From Allobosea sp. Root381 (GTDB taxonomy: Bacteria; Pseudomonadota; Alphaproteobacteria; Rhizobiales; Beijerinckiaceae), in contig NZ_LMJT01000044.1 in assembly GCF_001429395.1 (NCBI RefSeq), positions 95,287 to 159,286 on the forward strand: DNA of 64,000 bases, given 5' to 3'. Made by a program: the position numbers and the translations under genes. Shown here in pieces: positions 61,139 to 64,000 of this stretch (its first letter is position 1; every line of letters begins with the position of its first letter). The notes beneath the pieces were generated by a model. That model was given only the letters and a program-made list of their open reading frames with translations. It did no database searches and had not been told where the DNA came from.

Positions 61139-61321
61139 TCGACCGCTTGAGCCTAGCATCCGGAGCGCTAAATATCGATGCGGGCTCTGGATGTAACGCA
61201 ACTGGAGTCGAACCGGCGCTCCCGTTCAGAGTTTCGAGCGACGTGCCCTTGAAGGCTAGCTCGGCTGGCCGGTCCTCCGGAACAGTGGCTCGCGCCTCAC
61301 TAGCTCGATCGGGAGTCGATC

Positions 61322-61588
61322 ATGACCGATATGCCCGACCTCACGCGCTCTGCCCTTTCGAAGCGATTTTCCGCCGACGGCCTGACGGTCGATGTCGAGA
61401 TCTATAGGTTCCCCGGCGACCGTGGATGGACCCTTGAGGTGGTCGAAGAAGCCGGCGACACTACCCTCTGGCAGGAAACCTTTGAAACTGATGTCGAGGC
61501 TTGGGCCGCATTTGCGGATGGTGTCGAGCGTATCGGCTTGGCAGCCGTCATAGATCCCGACGGCGCGGAAGTGCAGACGGTGCACTGA
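61322..61588 (+). CDS. Conserved hypothetical protein, 88 residues
   Basis: MTDMPDLTRSALSKRFSADG leads to VDVEIYRFPGDRGWTLEVVE and ETDVEAWAAFADGVERIGLA. It seems to be a compact alpha/beta protein, and I recall similar proteins in Rhizobiales with no assigned function. GGGAG lies about 8 bases before ATG 61322. It does not share strand-specific neighbours closely enough to call an operon; the HlyD-like gene ends 183 bases earlier. Confidence 0.68.
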   Translation: MTDMPDLTRSALSKRFSADGLTVDVEIYRFPGDRGWTLEVVEEAGDTTLWQETFETDVEAWAAFADGVERIGLAAVIDPDGAEVQTVH

Positions 61589-61689
61589 CCAACGCATACC
61601 GAATGAGGCGCATCATCCAGGCCTGCGCGGAAACTCCCTTCGATTCACGCAAATCCCTCTGACCGTCATCAAACATCCCGCCCGCCTCG

Positions 61690-61859
61690 GAACGCGCGTC
61701 GATCCTAATCCTTGCTGGCGGCCGAGAGGTCAGCGCCTGGTCCGAGGAGTGGAAGGAAGAGTGCGAGGTGATACGGCGGTCGCGAAGCTGCGCGCCGAGA
61801 TCACACTACGGGGCGTCCGTCCGGTCAGAGACTCTAGCTGCGCGCGCCTGCGACAGTGA
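61690..61859 (+). pseudogene. Frameshifted remnant of a small WSEEW-type protein
   Basis: One frame gives ILILAGGREVSAWSEEWKEE (from about 61693), and the adjacent frame continues AVAKLRAEITLRGVRPVRDS and stops at TGA 61857. Both halves read protein-like and join if one base is removed or added near 61765-61775. I recall GREV-x-x-WSEEW as the end of a small phage/plasmid-associated hypothetical protein. The rest of 61589-61967 holds nothing else I can support. Confidence 0.35.
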
Positions 61860-61967
61860 AATGCTTGCCATTCAGGCGGAACAGGCGCCCGATGCAACGG
61901 CGCGGTATCCCTGTGCATGATCCCTCTGTCCGCTAGCGCGCCGAGGTGAGTTTTAAGCGAGAACATC

Positions 61968-62285
61968 ATGGAATCCGGCCAAGGCAGGTTAATCCTGTGT
62001 GACGGCACGGCAGCGCTTGTCAGATACCTTTTTGCCCTACCTAAGAAGGGCCAGCGGCGTTACGGTACGATATTCGGTGACCTAAGCGAGATCGACGAGA
62101 AAGAATTCGCCCAAGATGTGCGCTTTGTGCCCACGGGTGGCGATGAAATTAGCTTACTGGTGACCACCTTCACCCACCGCTACCTCACAGTCATCAGCTA
62201 TGCCAGCAGTGAAGATGGTATGCATCTGTCTGCCGGCGAGCGCGCGCCAAACACTTGCTGGGCGAAAGGCTCGCTAAGGTCTTAG
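61968..62285 (+). CDS. Small-protein family member C (copy 3 of 3)
   Basis: A 105-residue protein, the most divergent of the three paralogues. Shared positions are GQGRLILCDG (G-x-G-x-hydrophobic), RYLFALP (Y-x-F), a G-x-I/L-x2-D segment in YGTIFGDLSEID, EFAQDVRF, and TTFTHRYLTVISY aligned with the TNxxDRYxxV block. The central CE-x-G is replaced by PTGGDE. It has an extra 20-residue C-terminal tail with one Cys. Its end overlaps the DUF6894-like gene by four bases, tail to tail. Confidence 0.65.
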   Translation: MESGQGRLILCDGTAALVRYLFALPKKGQRRYGTIFGDLSEIDEKEFAQDVRFVPTGGDEISLLVTTFTHRYLTVISYASSEDGMHLSAGERAPNTCWAKGSLRS

Positions 62286-62593
62286 TCTTGCTGCGTGGGC
62301 TTTCTGAGCGCTAAAGCGACGGCGTCAGCGGCCTCGTCAGCTTGGCGGTCTTCTTCAAAAATATCGCCTGCATCCTTCGCCTTGAAGTCTAGCGAAGCTC
62401 GATAAATCTCATTCCCTGACGCATCTTCGACGAGCGCGCTGAATGTCGCGTGCGACCCGTTGGGCAACGTGTCTCGGGCCGCGTCCGCTAACCCAATCTG
62501 AGCATCGTCCTTAGCCGCTCCTACAGTCGGAAATTCAACGATATTCTCGTCGATATTGCCGTCGATATCGCTGGTAACTTTGAAATGGGGCAT
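62282..62593 (-). CDS. DUF6894-like small protein, 103 residues
   Basis: MPHFKVTSDIDGNIDENIVE, then FPTVGAAKDDAQIGLADAAR and LVEDASGNEIYRASLDFKAK, match the general layout of DUF6894 proteins (an N-terminal beta strand, a helix beginning after a FP-x2-xAA motif, and a later GxE strand). An acidic tail follows. Function is unknown; these are common stress- or plasmid-linked proteins in Rhizobiales. ATG 62593 is close to a GGGGC ribosome-like site. Confidence 0.6.
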   Translation of the reverse strand: MPHFKVTSDIDGNIDENIVEFPTVGAAKDDAQIGLADAARDTLPNGSHATFSALVEDASGNEIYRASLDFKAKDAGDIFEEDRQADEAADAVALALRKPTQQD

Positions 62594-62689
62594 GGGCGAC
62601 TCCTACTGCGGCCCCACACCCCCGTGATGAAGGCAGTTCCAAAAAAGCGCGTAGGCCGGCATATAATCTAACCCGGGTGTTTGCAGTTT

Positions 62690-62808
62690 TGGCCTGCCCC
62701 CTGAAAAGTGGCCCTCCCTGAAGTAGGCTTTTTGAGCCTTTGGAGGATGCCCGCGATGCCGCAGAAGAAGCACAAGCCTGAAGAGATCGTCGCGAAGCTG
62801 CGGCAGGT
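62690..62808 (+). repeat. First copy of a 119-base direct repeat (IS left end)
   Basis: Starts TGGCCTGCCCCCTGAAAAGT and ends CGGCAGGT. It is identical over all 119 bases to 62809-62927. It holds the IS terminal sequence, the orfA ribosome site and the first 17 codons of orfA, which then run out of frame to a stop. Confidence 0.97.
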
Positions 62809-62927
62809 TGGCCTGCCCCCTGAAAAGTGGCCCTCCCTGAAGTAGGCTTTTTGAGCCTTTGGAGGATGCCCGCGATGCCGCAGAAGAAGCACAAGCCTGA
62901 AGAGATCGTCGCGAAGCTGCGGCAGGT
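62809..62927 (+). repeat. Second copy of the 119-base direct repeat
   Basis: Identical to 62690-62808. This copy leads into the intact orfA. The bases just before it (GGT, 62806-62808) occur again at the end of this repeat (62925-62927), which fits either a nested self-insertion with a three-base target duplication or a plain tandem duplication. Confidence 0.97.
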
Positions 62928-63153
62928 CGACGTGCTGTTGTCCCAGGGGCGCCCGGTTGCGGAGGCGATCCGGGCCATCAGCGTGACGGCGTTCACGTAT
63001 TATCGCTGGCGCAAGGAGTTTGGCGGGCTGAAGTCCGACCAGGTGAAGCGCCTGAAGGATCTGGAGAAGGAGAACGAGCGGCTGCGCAAAGCCGTCTCGG
63101 ATCTGACGTTGGAGAAGCTCATTCTGAGGGAAGCTGCGTCGGGAAACTACTGA
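62875..63153 (+). CDS. IS3-family transposase OrfA
   Basis: A 92-residue OrfA. MPQKKHKPEEIVAKLRQVDV starts the HTH_Tnp_1 domain, AISVTAFTYYRWRKEFGGLK is the recognition part, and DLEKENERLRKAVSDLTLEK the coiled coil; it ends EAASGNY. TTGGAGG lies about 12 bases before ATG 62875; ATG 62866 is too close to that site. The stop overlaps the start of the orfB frame, where a -1 frameshift would fuse them. Confidence 0.93.
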   Translation: MPQKKHKPEEIVAKLRQVDVLLSQGRPVAEAIRAISVTAFTYYRWRKEFGGLKSDQVKRLKDLEKENERLRKAVSDLTLEKLILREAASGNY

Positions 63154-64000
63154 GCCCCGCCCGCCGCCGTCGCTGCATCAGCCACGTCATCGAGAAGTTC
63201 GACGTGTCGGAGCGGTTGGCGTGCCGGGTTCTGGGGCAGCATCGATCTACGCAACGCAAGGTTCCGAAGGGCCGCACTGACGATGCGGCGCTGACCGCCG
63301 ACATTGTCGAGCTCGCCACCCGCTATGGACGCTATGGCTACCGCCGGATCGCGGCCATGCTGGAGACGGCTGGCTGGGCGGTGAACGTCAAACGCGTTGA
63401 GCGGATCTGGCGTCAGGAGGGGCTGAAGGTGCCGGCCAGGCAACCGAAGAAAGGCCGTCTCTGGCTCAATGACGGATCATGCATCCGGCTTCGGCCGGAG
63501 TATCCCAATCATGTCTGGTCCTACGACTTCGTCGAGGATCGCACCCACAACGGTCGGAAGTTCCGCATGCTGAACGTGATCGACGAGTTCACCCGGGAAT
63601 GCATTGCAATCCGGATCGACCGGAAGCTCAAAGCCACCGACGTCATCGACGTGCTATCCGATCTCTTCATCCTACGCGGCGTGCCCGGGCATGTTCGTTC
63701 GGACAACGGTCCCGAGTTCGTCGCCAAGGCGGTGCGGGAGTGGATCGTGGCAGTCGGCGCGAAAACGGCGTTTATCGAGCCTGGCAGTCCTTGGGAAAAC
63801 GGCTACTGCGAGAGCTTCAACTCCAAGCTTCGTGACGAGCTTCTGAACGGCGAGCTGTTCTACAGCCTCGCCGAGGCTCGGATCGTCATCGAGGTCTGGC
63901 GTCAGCACTACAATACCCGCCGCCCGCACTCCTCGCTCGGCTACAAGCCGCCAGCACCGCCCGCCGTGCTCTGGCCGGCTGCACAAACCCAACCCACTTC
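63150..64000 (+). CDS. IS3-family transposase OrfB, partial at window end
   Basis: The frame opens at 63150 (LSPARRRRCISHV), overlapping the orfA stop, as needed for a -1 frameshift product. It has HTH_21 (YGRYGYRRIAAMLETAGWAV) and an rve integrase core with WSYDFVEDRT (first Asp), VRSDNGPEFVAKAV (second Asp) and PGSPWENGYCESFNSKLRDE (Glu), so the DDE triad is complete. At the window end it reads PPAPPAVLWPAAQTQPTS, close to the normal C terminus. Confidence 0.93.
   Translation, partial: MSPARRRRCISHVIEKFDVSERLACRVLGQHRSTQRKVPKGRTDDAALTADIVELATRYGRYGYRRIAAMLETAGWAVNVKRVERIWRQEGLKVPARQPKKGRLWLNDGSCIRLRPEYPNHVWSYDFVEDRTHNGRKFRMLNVIDEFTRECIAIRIDRKLKATDVIDVLSDLFILRGVPGHVRSDNGPEFVAKAVREWIVAVGAKTAFIEPGSPWENGYCESFNSKLRDELLNGELFYSLAEARIVIEVWRQHYNTRRPHSSLGYKPPAPPAVLWPAAQTQPT

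Larger units (their letters stand above)
62690..64000 (+). mobile_element. IS3-family insertion sequence with duplicated left end, right end beyond window
   Basis: It contains a complete orfA and almost all of orfB. The left end is present twice in tandem (62690-62808, 62809-62927). The catalytic residues are intact, so it may be active. The right inverted repeat is not in view. It is a relative, not a copy, of the remnant at 54167-54942. Confidence 0.9.

Noticed and set aside
61195..61260. tRNA-like T-arm (reverse of GGTTCGACTCC) suggesting a tRNA fragment or attachment site
   Set aside because: No acceptor or anticodon stem can be drawn and it does not match the tRNA-Gln or tRNA-Pro 3' end.
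53883..62689. Search for a CRISPR array, retron or known defence system in the island
   Set aside because: No regularly spaced repeats, reverse transcriptase, nuclease or helicase genes are visible; the genes are too small for known systems.

Overview
The window is high-GC DNA from an alphaproteobacterium. Gene content and gene style (paired Dpp/Opp-type ABC systems with M20/M81 peptidases, a TIGR02301-type protein, an HTH-RibB fusion, a Pls/PosA-like synthetase, many ATGA overlaps, REP-like palindromes) suggest Hyphomicrobiales (Rhizobiales), perhaps Bosea or a relative. That assignment is inference from gene recognition, not from a search.

Layout. 1-1441: end of an AGE-family sugar epimerase gene, and an enoyl-CoA hydratase. 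1602-10732: a minus-strand peptide-use block with an M81/MlrC-like metallopeptidase, two M20 peptidases and a full dipeptide ABC transporter. 10977-15302: an Fe3+/phosphonate-type ABC importer. 15312-17601: ferredoxin-NADP reductase and a PuuB/DadA-like FAD oxidoreductase. 17924-25227: a VOC protein, a second complete peptide ABC transporter and peptidase T. 25237-29257: a minus-strand corrinoid/metal-chelate ABC operon ending in a SAM methyltransferase and headed by a clear cobalamin riboswitch. 29435-40021: housekeeping genes (NUDIX, SDR, pdxH, DnaJ-like, fabI, folK-folB-folP, phosphatase, ribB fusion, aroC). 40095-40830: a Phd/VapC-type toxin-antitoxin pair with a palindromic operator. 40850-46900: a 1341-residue NRPS-like Pls/PosA-type membrane synthetase, a histone-deacetylase-family hydrolase and an L,D-transpeptidase. 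46901-47727: an intergenic stretch that seems to hold one small isolated transcription unit. 47728-52925: class III aminotransferase, MarR regulator, DUF1499 protein, MBL hydrolase, BioY and small proteins.

From tRNA-Pro(CGG) and tRNA-Gln(TTG) at 53562-53882 onward the window changes character. It has visibly lower GC, many short hypothetical genes, pseudogene fragments, a truncated IS3-family copy (54167-54942) and a second IS3-family copy (62690 to the window end) whose left end is duplicated. I read this as a genomic island or decayed mobile region beside the tRNA pair. No integrase is visible.

The least described material is in that island: three divergent copies of one small-protein family (55358-55639, 55914-56174, 61968-62285), a translationally coupled cluster of tiny membrane proteins plus DUF1488, and a membrane protein/HlyD pair with no exporter beside it. 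I did not find a clear new defence or biosynthetic system. The strongest leads are the small-protein family, the isolated unit at 47169-47605 and the riboswitch operon with a possible second control site.
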